Source: Paraburkholderia graminis C4D1M (GTDB lineage: Bacteria > Pseudomonadota > Gammaproteobacteria > Burkholderiales > Burkholderiaceae). Taken from it: a stretch of 64,000 nucleotides of DNA. The translations under genes were made by a program, and so were the position numbers. Location of the stretch: assembly GCF_000172415.1 (NCBI RefSeq), contig NZ_ABLD01000004.1, forward strand, positions 186,001-250,000, written 5' to 3'. The first letter of the stretch is position 1, and every line of letters starts with the position of its first letter. The notes under the pieces are model-generated. The model saw only the letters and a program-made list of their open reading frames with translations, did not search any database and was not told the DNA's origin. Positions 8,493 through 17,165 of the stretch are shown one piece after another.

Positions 8493-9948
8493 AGGCGCGG
8501 CGCGCAACGCCGTCGAGATAGCGGCACAAAAATGTCGCCAGTTCGGGATCGCCGCAATTGGCAATGTTGAAGCGCATCCACGTGGTCGGCGATTGTTGCG
8601 GCGAAAAAAGGCTGCCGGGCGTGAGCAGAAAGCCGGCTTCGTGGCCGGCCGCGGCGAGTCCGTCGGCGTCGACTCCCGTGTCCGCCCACACGAACATGCC
8701 CGCCGTCGGCGTCAGAAAGAGCTTGAGGCCGGTCTTTTCCAGCATCCGCGCGGATTTTTCGCGCACGCCGTCGAGCCGCGCCCGCAGCCGCTCGACATGG
8801 CGCCGGTAGTGTCCTTCGGTCAGAATCTTGTACAGCACGCGCTCGTTCAACTCCGGACTCGTCATGCCGACCAGCATCTTCTGGTCGCTGACGGCCTTGG
8901 CCACCTCGGGCGCGCACGCAATAAAACCGACGCGCAGATTCGGCGCGAGCGTCTTCGAAAAACTGCCCAGGTAGATCACGCGCTTTAGCTGATCGAGGCT
9001 CGCGAGCCGCGTGCCCGTATAGCCCGGCGGGCATAGATCGCCGTAAATATCGTCCTCGACGACGATGAAGTCGTAAGCCTCCGCCAGTCGCAAAATGCGA
9101 AACGCCTGCGCGGCCGTCAGCGACGTGCCGGTCGGATTCTGCAGCACCGAGTTGATCACCAGCATCTTGGGCCGCCACGTTTGCACGAGCGATTCGAGCG
9201 CGTCGAGATCGGGGCCGTCCGGCGTGTACGGCATGCCGACGAGCCGCGCGCCCTGCGACGCAAAGCGCCCGAACATCTGGAACCACGCCGGATCGCCGAC
9301 GATCACCGCGTCGCCCGCCTTCACATAAATGCGGGAGATCAGGTCGATTGCCTGCGTGACGCCGGACACCATCACGATCTGATCGGGCGACGCGCCGATC
9401 TCCAGTTCCTCGAGACGCGTCTGCAATTGCTGACGCAGCGGCAGAAAACCGAGCGGCGTGCCGATGCCGAGCATCTGCGCGCCGCTTTGCCGGCCGAGCG
9501 TGCGCAGCGCGTTGGTGATCAGCTCGCCGTCGAGCCAGCGCGCCGGCAGATAGCCGAGCCCCGGACTGCGCTCCGGGCGCGCGCCGGTGTGCAGCATGTT
9601 GCGCAGCAGCCAGACGACGTCGATGGTGGCCGGCGCGCTCGCGTGCGCGGCCGGGCGAATGTCCGCGACCGCCGCGCCTGGCGTGCCCGCCAATCGCTCG
9701 CGCACGAAGAAACCCGAGCCGCGCCGCGACTCCAGGTAACCCTGCGCGACGAGCCGCTCATACGCCTCGACCACGGTGAAGCGCGACACGCCTTTGTCGA
9801 GCGCGAGCTTGCGGATCGACGGCATGCGCATGCCGGGACGGAACACGCGCTCCTCGATGCGGCGGCGCGCCCACTGCACGAGCTGCTCGACAAGCGTCAG
9901 CGACGCCGTGTCGTGCGGGGCGGGAATCTGCGTAAGCGGGACGGACAT
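8488..9948 (-). CDS. MocR-type regulator (GntR winged helix fused to PLP aminotransferase fold)
   Basis: The 486-residue protein has a GntR-type winged helix (about residues 15-80, MPSIRKLALDKGVSRFTVVE, then YLESRRGSGFFV). A fold-type I aminotransferase domain spans about residues 110-480 with the PLP-lysine motif GSFSKTLAP. MocR proteins usually sense PLP or an amino acid adduct and control vitamin B6 or amino acid genes. The ATG at 9948 is preferred over more upstream starts because a TTGGAG ribosome site precedes it. Repeated TGTACCG boxes just upstream suggest autoregulation and possibly control of the divergent VOC gene. Ligand unknown. Confidence 0.87.
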   Translation of the reverse strand: MSVPLTQIPAPHDTASLTLVEQLVQWARRRIEERVFRPGMRMPSIRKLALDKGVSRFTVVEAYERLVAQGYLESRRGSGFFVRERLAGTPGAAVADIRPAAHASAPATIDVVWLLRNMLHTGARPERSPGLGYLPARWLDGELITNALRTLGRQSGAQMLGIGTPLGFLPLRQQLQTRLEELEIGASPDQIVMVSGVTQAIDLISRIYVKAGDAVIVGDPAWFQMFGRFASQGARLVGMPYTPDGPDLDALESLVQTWRPKMLVINSVLQNPTGTSLTAAQAFRILRLAEAYDFIVVEDDIYGDLCPPGYTGTRLASLDQLKRVIYLGSFSKTLAPNLRVGFIACAPEVAKAVSDQKMLVGMTSPELNERVLYKILTEGHYRRHVERLRARLDGVREKSARMLEKTGLKLFLTPTAGMFVWADTGVDADGLAAAGHEAGFLLTPGSLFSPQQSPTTWMRFNIANCGDPELATFLCRYLDGVARRAS

Positions 9949-9961
9949 GACGGGCTCCAAC

Positions 9962-10018
9962 TGTACCGAACGGTATCGAATCGATTGTACCGTTACTGTG
10001 CAGGTCGTCGCCGGTACA
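9962..10018. promoter_or_regulatory. Probable MocR operator, repeated TGTACCG boxes
   Basis: TGTACCG occurs at 9962-9968 and 9986-9992 as a direct repeat, 24 bp apart start to start. The inverted copy CGGTACA lies at 10012-10018. The first box also pairs with CGGTA at 9971-9975. On the minus strand a TACAAT -10-like element overlaps the middle box. Direct repeats next to the gene are typical of MocR autoregulatory sites. Confidence 0.6.
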
Positions 10019-10405
10019 TTTGAGACAGAAAGTGGTCTGGCTGGCGGGGAGCGGCTGGCGGGCGGTGCGTGAGGCTGGGTGGCGATCAGCATACCGAAAG
10101 CGCCTGGCGGACCGTGCATCAGGTCGGGGATCCGCTCACCGCAACGTCATGGCGCGAGTCAGCAACCAGCAGACAGCACCGACGAGCGGGCAAGCAAGCA
10201 ACCGAGCCAGCACGCACCTCAAACCACTAAAGCCAGCGCGAAATTCACCCGCGCAGCCCACGCAGCCCGCCCATCGCCGAACCCGCCGATGCGCCGCGCC
10301 CGCGAACGGTTATGCTTACGACCCCGGCGCGCGCGCAACCGGCACGCCGCAACCGGCACGCGGCGCAGGCCAGACCTACCGTAGAAACCCGTTTCCCGAT
10401 CCGCA
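10019..10405. other. Non-coding gap upstream of the VOC gene
   Basis: This 387-nt GC-rich region lies between the MocR operator and the VOC gene. I see no convincing gene or RNA. Short frames here lack ribosome sites and family features. It should carry the promoter of the VOC-aminotransferase genes. Confidence 0.4.
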
Positions 10406-11104
10406 ATGACCGCACATCCGCTACGTCTCGATCATCTCGTCGTTTCCGCCCGCACGCTCGACGAAGGCGTGCAGTACGTCGCCGACATCCTCGGGGTCGA
10501 ACCGGCCGGCGGCGGCGCGCATCCGTTAATGCGCACGCACAACCGGCTGCTGAACCTGTGGGGCGGCGCGTATCTGGAAGTGATCGCCGTCGACCCGCAT
10601 GCCGACGTCGCCCGCGAAGCCACGGAAACCGCCGCGCCCCGCCCGCGCCTCTTCGCGCTCGACGCCCCGGCGACCCACGCTCGCCTCGAAAATGGCCCGT
10701 ATCTGTCGCATTGGGTTGCCCGCGTCGACCGGCCGAAGCATCTGCCGACGTGGCAAGCGCAATATCCGCAGCGCATTCCACCGATCGTGCCGCTCACGCG
10801 CGGCGACTTCGCGTGGGGCCTGTCGGTGCCGGAAGACGGCGCTTTCCCCGCCTGGCAAGGCGCCGGCGACGGCGTGCTGCCGTCGCTGATCCAGTGGGAC
10901 ACGGCGCGGCATCCGTCGACGGTATTGCCCGAGACCGGCATCGCGCTCAAAGCGCTCAAAGGCGTGCATCCGCAAGCCGATACGGTGGCGGCGCAATTGC
11001 AGTGGCTGGGCGCCGCGCATCTGATCGACGTGCAGGCGACCGACGGCCCCGCCGCGCTCGTCGCCGAATTTGAAACACCGAGCGGTCTACGGACCCTTAA
11101 ATAA
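10406..11104 (+). CDS. VOC-superfamily (glyoxalase-like) protein
   Basis: This 232-residue cytosolic protein begins with the LDHLVVSARTLDEGVQYV motif typical of the glyoxalase-like domain, with a metal-ligand His in LDHLVV and a second-strand acidic residue in GGAYLEVIAVDP. VOC proteins are metal-dependent enzymes of varied chemistry such as isomerases, dioxygenases and thiol transferases. The specific reaction cannot be told. It is co-directional with the aminotransferase 75 nt downstream and divergent from the MocR gene, which may regulate it. Confidence 0.75.
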   Translation: MTAHPLRLDHLVVSARTLDEGVQYVADILGVEPAGGGAHPLMRTHNRLLNLWGGAYLEVIAVDPHADVAREATETAAPRPRLFALDAPATHARLENGPYLSHWVARVDRPKHLPTWQAQYPQRIPPIVPLTRGDFAWGLSVPEDGAFPAWQGAGDGVLPSLIQWDTARHPSTVLPETGIALKALKGVHPQADTVAAQLQWLGAAHLIDVQATDGPAALVAEFETPSGLRTLK

Positions 11105-11179
11105 GCAGCGCGCGCGGGTCGCCGACTCGCGCGATAATCGAAGTTTTGACCGGTTCCAGAGACACCAGCAGAGGAGACC

Positions 11180-12376
11180 ATGGACCAAAGCGACCTGAAA
11201 GCCCCCACGTGGCAATTGTCCGAACGCGCACGCAAGCTCACGAGCTCGGCGATCCGCGAGATTCTGAAGGTCACGGAACGGCCCGAAGTCATTTCGTTCG
11301 CGGGCGGCCTGCCCTCGCCGGCCACGTTCCCGGCTGAACGCATGCGCGAAGCGTCCGACCGCATTCTGCGCGACGCGCCCGCCGCCGCGCTCCAGTACAG
11401 CGCGACCGAAGGGTACGCGCCGCTGCGCGAATGGGTCGCGGCGCGCTATTCGGTGAACGGCGCACAGATCCGCGCCAGTCAGGTGCTGATCACGACCGGC
11501 TCGCAACAGGCGCTCGATCTGCTCGGCAAGGTGCTCGTGTGTCCGGAAAGCCCCGTGCTGGTCGAAACGCCTACGTATCTCGGCGCGCTGCAATCGTTCT
11601 CGATGTACGAGCCGCGCTACATCCAGGTGCCGACCGACGAACACGGGCTGATCCCCGAAGCACTCACGCCGGAGCTCACCGCCGGCGCGCGCCTGTTGTA
11701 CGCACAACCGAATTTTCAGAATCCGACGGGCCGCCGCCTGCCGGTCGAGCGCCGCCGCGCGCTTGCCGCGTTCGCGAAAACCGCGCCGTTCCCGGTGATC
11801 GAAGACGACCCGTACGGTGCGCTCGATTACGCGGGCGAACCGCTGCCGACCATGCTGTCGATGGCGCCCGATCACATCGTCCACCTCGGTTCGTTCTCGA
11901 AGGTGCTGGCGCCGGGTCTGCGGGTCGGCTACATCATCGCGCCCGAAGAGCTGATCTTCAAACTCGTGCAGGCCAAACAGGCCACCGATCTGCATACGCC
12001 GAGCTTCACGCAGCGCATCGTCCATGAAGTGATCAAGGACGGCTTTCTGGACACGCATGTGCCGACCATTCGCGAGCTGTATCGCGACCAGTGCGCGGCC
12101 ATGCTCAACTCGCTCGAGCGCTATATGCCCGAAGGCGTGACGTGGAATCGCCCGGAAGGCGGCATGTTCGTGTGGGTGAATCTGCCCGCGCAGATCGACA
12201 GCATGAAGCTGCTCGCGGAAGCCGTCGCGCAGAATGTCGCGTTCGTGCCGGGCGGTCCGTTCTTCGCGAACGAGGCGCAGCACAACACGCTGCGTCTGTC
12301 GTTCGTCACGGTGCCGCCGGCCAAGATCGACGAAGGCGTGGCGCGTCTCGCGGCGCTGATCCGCGCGAAGCTGTAA
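11180..12376 (+). CDS. PLP-dependent aminotransferase (2-aminoadipate transaminase-like, fold type I)
   Basis: This 398-residue class I/II aminotransferase shows the substrate-cap motif VISFAGGLPSPATFP, the YSATEGYAPLREWVA segment, NFQNPTGR, IEDDPYGALDY and the PLP-lysine motif GSFSKVLAPGLRVGY. It resembles LysN/2-aminoadipate and aromatic transaminases related to the catalytic half of MocR proteins, but has no DNA-binding domain. The ATG follows a GAGGAGACC ribosome site. Neighbours are a VOC protein and RidA. RidA typically removes reactive enamine or imine products made by PLP enzymes. Amino acid specificity is not deducible. Confidence 0.87.
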   Translation: MDQSDLKAPTWQLSERARKLTSSAIREILKVTERPEVISFAGGLPSPATFPAERMREASDRILRDAPAAALQYSATEGYAPLREWVAARYSVNGAQIRASQVLITTGSQQALDLLGKVLVCPESPVLVETPTYLGALQSFSMYEPRYIQVPTDEHGLIPEALTPELTAGARLLYAQPNFQNPTGRRLPVERRRALAAFAKTAPFPVIEDDPYGALDYAGEPLPTMLSMAPDHIVHLGSFSKVLAPGLRVGYIIAPEELIFKLVQAKQATDLHTPSFTQRIVHEVIKDGFLDTHVPTIRELYRDQCAAMLNSLERYMPEGVTWNRPEGGMFVWVNLPAQIDSMKLLAEAVAQNVAFVPGGPFFANEAQHNTLRLSFVTVPPAKIDEGVARLAALIRAKL

Positions 12377-12380
12377 AGGC

Positions 12381-12402
12381 AAGCGGGCCATCGCCCGCTT
12401 TT
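12381..12402 (+). terminator. Hairpin terminator after the aminotransferase gene
   Basis: An 8-bp perfect stem (AAGCGGGC / GCCCGCTT, loop CATC) followed by a short T-rich stretch starts 5 nt after the aminotransferase stop codon. RidA begins 54 nt later, so it may be read by partial readthrough or from its own promoter. Confidence 0.68.
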
Positions 12403-12455
12403 GCGTTTTCGCCCGCTTCCGCTTCTTCCGTTTTTCACTACCGACCGAGGACAAC

Positions 12456-12920
12456 ATGGCTCAAACGAATGTGTACGACAAGCTCAAGGAACTGGGCATC
12501 GAACTGCCCAACGCCGGCGCGCCGGCCGCCGCTTATGTGATGAGCGCGCAAAGCGGCAATACGGTGTACCTGTCCGGCCACATCGCGAAGAAAGACGGCA
12601 AGGTGTGGGCGGGCAAGCTCGGCGCCGACATCGGCACTGAAGAAGGCAAAGTGGCCGCGCGCTCCATCGCCATCGATCTGCTTGCGACCCTGCACGCGCA
12701 CGTGGGCGACCTGAACCGCGTCAAGCGCATCGTCAAGCTGATGAGTCTCGTCAACTCCACGCTCGACTTCACCGAGCAGCATCTGGTCACGAACGGCGCG
12801 TCCGAACTGATCGCCGACGTGTTCGGCGAGCGCGGCAAGCATGCGCGCTCGGCATTCGGCGTCGCGCAGATTCCGCTCGGCGCATGCGTCGAGATCGAGA
12901 TGATCGCGGAAGTCGAGTAA
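12456..12920 (+). CDS. RidA-family enamine/imine deaminase-like protein
   Basis: The 154-residue protein belongs to the RidA/YjgF/UK114 superfamily, in the slightly longer branch. VYLSGHIAKKDGKVWAGKLG forms the early strand. KHARSAFGVAQIPLGACVEI at the end carries the Arg that binds the imine carboxylate, followed by the Glu of VEIE. RidA enzymes hydrolyse 2-aminoacrylate and related imines that damage PLP enzymes, which fits its place after an aminotransferase. The ATG at 12456 follows a GAGGACAAC ribosome site. Confidence 0.87.
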   Translation: MAQTNVYDKLKELGIELPNAGAPAAAYVMSAQSGNTVYLSGHIAKKDGKVWAGKLGADIGTEEGKVAARSIAIDLLATLHAHVGDLNRVKRIVKLMSLVNSTLDFTEQHLVTNGASELIADVFGERGKHARSAFGVAQIPLGACVEIEMIAEVE

Positions 12921-13109
12921 CGCGGCGTCGCATAAATTCACGCAGCGTTACGAGCGCGAGGCGCGGTTCGGCCGGGCGCTCGACAGAACGCGTCGCGAGG
13001 TGCCAGGCACCCGCGGCGCGTTTTGCATTTGTGGCGAGGTGGATCGTTCCGGCGGCAGCAGATAGAATCCGCGAACCATACCAACCGCAGGATCGACGGA
13101 CCACGCCCG

Positions 13110-14012
13110 ATGCCCGCCAACACAGTTCGTTTCAAGCAGGTCGACGTATTCACGTCAGTGCCGTTCAAAGGCAATCCGCTCGCCGTCGTGTTCGACGCCG
13201 ACGCGCTCAGCGCCGCTCAGATGCAGGCGATCGCGCACTGGACCAATCTGTCCGAAACAACTTTTCTGTCGAAGCCGACCGATCCGGCCGCCGACTATCG
13301 CGTGCGCATCTTCACGACGCACGGCGAATTGCCCTTTGCCGGTCATCCGACGCTCGGCACCGCGCACGCGCTGCTCGAAAGCGGCTATCAGCCGAAGCAG
13401 CCAGGCAAGCTCATCCAGCAATGCGGCGTTGGGCTCGTCGAGTTGCAATCCGACAGCGAAGGTCCGGGCGAGGCGCACGGCGCGTGGGCGTTCGCCGCGC
13501 CGCCCGCGCGCGTCGTGCCGTTGCCCGAACAGCAGTACGCCGCGCTTTCCGCGGCGATGCGCAGCAACGCGATTGATTTCAGCGCCGCGCCGTCTGCCGT
13601 CGATAACGGCGCGCCGTGGCTCATCGTGCGAATGAATTCGGCGCGCGATTGTCTGGCGCTCGAGCCCGACGCGGCCGCGCTCGCGCACATCGTCCGCGCG
13701 GTCGGCGCACACGGCGTCGCTGCGTACGGTCCGCACGATGCCGGTGGCCCCGCCACCTTCGAAGTGCGTTGCCTGATGGTGGGCGGCGCGTTCGGCGTCG
13801 GCGAAGACCCTGTTACCGGCAGTGCCAATGCGGCGCTCGCGGGTCTGTTGAGCGCGCAGAATTTGCGGCCTGGCGTGAGCTATACCGCGCGCCAGGGCAC
13901 CGCGCTCGGACGCGCCGGCCAGGTGTTCGTGCGCTACGACGACGCAAACGGCAAGACGTGGATCGGCGGATCGTCGGTGACGGTCGTCGACGGCACGTTC
14001 CGCATGCCGTGA
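13110..14012 (+). CDS. PhzF-family epimerase/isomerase
   Basis: The 300-residue protein has the two-fold diaminopimelate-epimerase-like fold. Signature pieces are FKGNPLAVV near the start, NLSETTFL with the catalytic Glu, GELPFAGHPTLGTAHAL, and the C-terminal GEDPVTGSANAAL. PhzF proteins isomerise trans-2,3-dihydro-3-hydroxyanthranilate in phenazine synthesis, but most family members have unknown substrates and no phenazine genes are here. The ATG at 13110 begins the conserved N-terminus RFKQVDVFTS. It follows RidA on the same strand after 189 nt and may share the amino acid theme of the region. Confidence 0.85.
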   Translation: MPANTVRFKQVDVFTSVPFKGNPLAVVFDADALSAAQMQAIAHWTNLSETTFLSKPTDPAADYRVRIFTTHGELPFAGHPTLGTAHALLESGYQPKQPGKLIQQCGVGLVELQSDSEGPGEAHGAWAFAAPPARVVPLPEQQYAALSAAMRSNAIDFSAAPSAVDNGAPWLIVRMNSARDCLALEPDAAALAHIVRAVGAHGVAAYGPHDAGGPATFEVRCLMVGGAFGVGEDPVTGSANAALAGLLSAQNLRPGVSYTARQGTALGRAGQVFVRYDDANGKTWIGGSSVTVVDGTFRMP

Positions 14013-14621
14013 GCGGCCCGTCGTTTGCTGGCATCCCGCGAGCCCTGCTAAAGCAATGGCGATGCCGCTGCAAGTCGATGACGATAAGCCGTACGCGACT
14101 CACCTCTTTTAGCCACGCTTAAGCACGTTTAGCCACAAAAAGCCGTTTGCCGCGCTCGCGCGATGCGGCACGGATAACCAAACCGCCCAAAAGATCACGC
14201 AGATACAAGCCGCCATGCCGGAGCGCCGAATCCCGATGGATCATCCGAATACAACGACCGCCAGCATCCGATCCCGCGCGTGCCCGGATTCGCGGGCCGC
14301 CCGGGCATGGAGCGGATTCGAAAGCGAACCTGAAAGCGAGCCTATAAGCAAACCTATAAGCGAAGCGCAAAACAGCCCGCAAAATAGCCCTTATACGGCC
14401 GCGGACCGCGCCCGCGTATACCCGATGCCGGGACCCTTCCTTAATCCAGTGGCATTAAGTAATATCGAAACGTACCCGGCCCGGTGCAGACGATCAGGCG
14501 CGAAACCACGCCGTTTCTTCTTGCGCAGCAGTTCCGGCAACTCCATGCAGCCACCCATGAAAACAGCGCAGTCCACGCTCGCGCGTTCGCAACCGGCCGG
14601 CAGCTGGGCACGGGCCGCCTG
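14013..14621. other. 609-nt non-coding region before the GGDEF-EAL gene
   Basis: No frame here has convincing coding features. The region contains a 12-bp tandem repeat (14320-14367) and a small inverted repeat CTTAAT / ATTAAG (14440-14459) in an AT-richer patch that could be an operator or promoter for the downstream sensor gene. Low-complexity frames encoded by the repeat were rejected as genes. Confidence 0.4.
14320..14367. repeat. 12-bp tandem repeat, four units
   Basis: Four degenerate 12-bp units occur in tandem: GAAAGCGAACCT, GAAAGCGAGCCT, ATAAGCAAACCT, ATAAGCGAAGCG. Unit length and substitutions are plain in the sequence. It lies in non-coding DNA upstream of the GGDEF-EAL gene and looks like a small variable-number repeat. 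Confidence 0.75.
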
Positions 14622-16970
14622 ATGAGCAAACCCCGCTTCTCCGATCAGCGCGAAGCCCGAAGCCGCCGCGATCCCGCTGTATCGCGCCGTCGCGCGCTGC
14701 TTGCCATTCCCGCGCTCGGCGTGCTCGTCTTGATCCTGCTGTGGACTGTGATCTTCGCGCGTCTTTCGGTCGAAAAAGAAGCCACCAATCGCGAAGCGAT
14801 GGCGTCTGCCGCAATTCTCTCAGCGGCGCTCGAGCAGCATACGATCAAGGCGATTCACCAGGTCGATCAGATCACGCGCTTCGTCAAATACGAGTTCGAG
14901 AAAACGCCGGGGCGTTTCGACCTTGCCAGCACGGTGGAAAAAGGCGTCGTGCAAAGCGAGACGCTCGTGCAGGTGTCGTTGATCGACGAGCACGGCCAAC
15001 TCATCGCCAACACGGCCGAACTGAATCCCAAGCGTATCGATCTGTCGGATCGCGAGCACTTCAAGGTTCACGAGCACGAAAACGACGACCAGTTGTATAT
15101 CAGCAAGCCCGTGCTCGGCCGCGTATCCGGCCACTGGACTTTGCAGATGACGCGGCGTCTGAATCATCCGGACGGCTCGTTCGCGGGGGTCGTGGTCGTG
15201 TCGGAAGACCCGAGCTATTTCACGAGCGACTTCTACAACAACGCGGCAATCGGCCGTGAAGGCGTGATCGCGGTGATCTCCGACAACGGCACCGTGCTCG
15301 CGCGGCGCACCGGCAGCGTCGTGAACGCGAGCGGCACGTTTTCGGCAAGCGGCTCGTATCCGACTTCGGAACACGTGTCGGGCACCTACGTCGATTCGCT
15401 CGATAACGTCACGCGCATCGTGTCGTACCGGCATATCGACGGCTATCCGCTCGGCGTGCTCGTGGGCCTCTCGCAAGCCGAGGAATTCGCCGATTACAAC
15501 CACACGCGCAACGTCTATCTGCTGATGGCGGGTTTCATCTCGCTCGCCATGCTGAGCTTCTTCGCGGTCGCAACGGGTCTGATCGGCAAACTGCTCGGCC
15601 GCGAGCGCGAAATGACGCACCTGGTCGAATACGATCTGCTGACCGGCCTGCGCAATCGCTATTCGACCTTGCGCACCCTGCGCCAGGAAGTGGCGCAGCC
15701 GCACAACCTCGGCCATCTCGCGATTCTCTTTATCGACCTCGATAACTTCAAGACGGTCAACGACACGCTCGGCCACAACGCCGGCGATATCGTGCTGCAA
15801 ATGACGGCCTCGCGTCTCGCCACGGCGGTCGCGGACGGCGGCACGTTGAGCCGCATCGGCGGCGACGAGTTCGTGGTCGTGATCAAGGGCGAGGACGTGG
15901 AAAAGCGCGCGGTGGCGCTTGCCGAAGCGGCCGCCGAGGCGTTCGCGAAACCGTTCGAAGTGCGCGGCAGTTCCTTCGTGCTTCATGCGAGCATCGGCAT
16001 CGCGCTTTATTCGGTGGCGAACGAAAGCGAGATCGATCTGCTGAAAAAAGCCGACCTCGCGATGTACAGCGCGAAAGACGCGGGCAAGAACTGCTACCAG
16101 TTCTATTCGCCGCAACTCTCGCATCGCGCGGACCATCTGATGAAGTGGGAGCAGCAGTTGCGCGTGGCGCTCGCCGAAGGGCAACTCTTTCTCGCCTATC
16201 AGCCGAAGATCGATCTGACGCGCCGCTGCATCACCGGCTTCGAGGCGCTGGTGCGCTGGAATCATCCGCAGCACGGTCTGATTCCGGCCAACGAGTTCAT
16301 TCCCGTCGCGGAGTCCACGGGACTAATCGTGCCGATCGGCGACTTCGTGATCGAGACCGCGTGCCGGCAACTCGCGGTCTGGCAGCAGCAAGGCTACGAC
16401 ACGCTGTCGCTCGCGGTGAACATTTCGGCGGTGCAGTTCTGGCGCGGCGATCTGTACGAGACGATCTCGCACGCCATCGAGGAAAGCGGCATTTCCGCGC
16501 GCCGCCTGGAACTCGAAATCACCGAGACGGCGATGATGGAGTATCCCGAACTCGTCTCCGAAAAAATCTTTGCGCTCAAGCGTCTCGGCGTGCGCATTGC
16601 ACTCGATGACTTCGGCACCGGCTATTCGTCGCTCTCGTATCTGAACCGTTTTTCGGTGGACACGCTGAAGGTGGACCGCTCGTTCGTCCAGGCTATTCCG
16701 GGCGACCGCAGCGTCTGCGTGATGGTCACCGCGATCGTCAATCTGGCGCGCTCGCTCGGGCTCACGGTGGTGGTCGAAGGAACGGAAACCGAAGAGCAGA
16801 TTGCATGGCTCGCCGCGCTCGGCCATATCGAAGCACAAGGTTTTCTGTTTTCGCGCCCCGTTCCGGTCGACGCGATTCCCGCGCTGCTCGAACGTTTCGG
16901 CGTGTGCGGCATGGCCGGCCGGCGCCCGGTTCAGGAAGCAAACAGCACGAGCACCAGCACGAACGGTTAG
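14622..16970 (+). CDS. Membrane sensor with GGDEF and EAL domains (c-di-GMP cyclase/phosphodiesterase)
   Basis: The 782-residue protein has a transmembrane helix at about residues 24-46, a periplasmic Cache-type sensor domain (about 50-300), a second helix near YLLMAGFISLAMLSFF, then GGDEF (about 345-500) and EAL (about 515-765) domains. The cyclase motif GGDEF is intact but no RxxD inhibitory site precedes it. The EAL domain keeps EALVRW, the ITETAMM acidic residue and DDFGTGYSSL, so both activities could work. It likely tunes c-di-GMP in response to a small ligand. The ATG at 14622 has only a weak ribosome site. An in-frame upstream start cannot be excluded. Confidence 0.88.
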   Translation: MSKPRFSDQREARSRRDPAVSRRRALLAIPALGVLVLILLWTVIFARLSVEKEATNREAMASAAILSAALEQHTIKAIHQVDQITRFVKYEFEKTPGRFDLASTVEKGVVQSETLVQVSLIDEHGQLIANTAELNPKRIDLSDREHFKVHEHENDDQLYISKPVLGRVSGHWTLQMTRRLNHPDGSFAGVVVVSEDPSYFTSDFYNNAAIGREGVIAVISDNGTVLARRTGSVVNASGTFSASGSYPTSEHVSGTYVDSLDNVTRIVSYRHIDGYPLGVLVGLSQAEEFADYNHTRNVYLLMAGFISLAMLSFFAVATGLIGKLLGREREMTHLVEYDLLTGLRNRYSTLRTLRQEVAQPHNLGHLAILFIDLDNFKTVNDTLGHNAGDIVLQMTASRLATAVADGGTLSRIGGDEFVVVIKGEDVEKRAVALAEAAAEAFAKPFEVRGSSFVLHASIGIALYSVANESEIDLLKKADLAMYSAKDAGKNCYQFYSPQLSHRADHLMKWEQQLRVALAEGQLFLAYQPKIDLTRRCITGFEALVRWNHPQHGLIPANEFIPVAESTGLIVPIGDFVIETACRQLAVWQQQGYDTLSLAVNISAVQFWRGDLYETISHAIEESGISARRLELEITETAMMEYPELVSEKIFALKRLGVRIALDDFGTGYSSLSYLNRFSVDTLKVDRSFVQAIPGDRSVCVMVTAIVNLARSLGLTVVVEGTETEEQIAWLAALGHIEAQGFLFSRPVPVDAIPALLERFGVCGMAGRRPVQEANSTSTSTNG

Positions 16971-17132
16971 ACAGGGTGCTGAAGGCGCGCGCCGAGGGCT
17001 TCATCTAACGCCGCGGCTTTGCAAGCCCATCCATACCGCGGCCGCGCAAAACCGGCTACATTCTCGCTGTATTGCGTTCTCGCGCGATGCCGTCGGACCG
17101 GCCGGCCGCGCGCAACATCAAAGGATCACAGG

Positions 17133-17159
17133 ACGGGCGCCCGCCTCGCGGACGCCCGT
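17133..17159 (+). repeat. Hairpin just upstream of the chromate transporter start
   Basis: ACGGGCG (17133-17139) and CGCCCGT (17153-17159) form a 7-bp GC stem ending 6 nt before the proposed ATG. No clear ribosome site lies between, so the hairpin may restrict translation, or the true start is elsewhere. Confidence 0.45.
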
Positions 17160-17165
17160 GGCGCC

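Noticed and set aside
14119..14382. Phe/Ala/Arg repeat protein on the minus strand
   Set aside because: The frame is created by the 12-bp tandem repeat. It has no ribosome site or conserved features.
14820..16274. Minus-strand frame antisense to the GGDEF-EAL gene
   Set aside because: No motif or ribosome site, and complete overlap with a well-supported gene.
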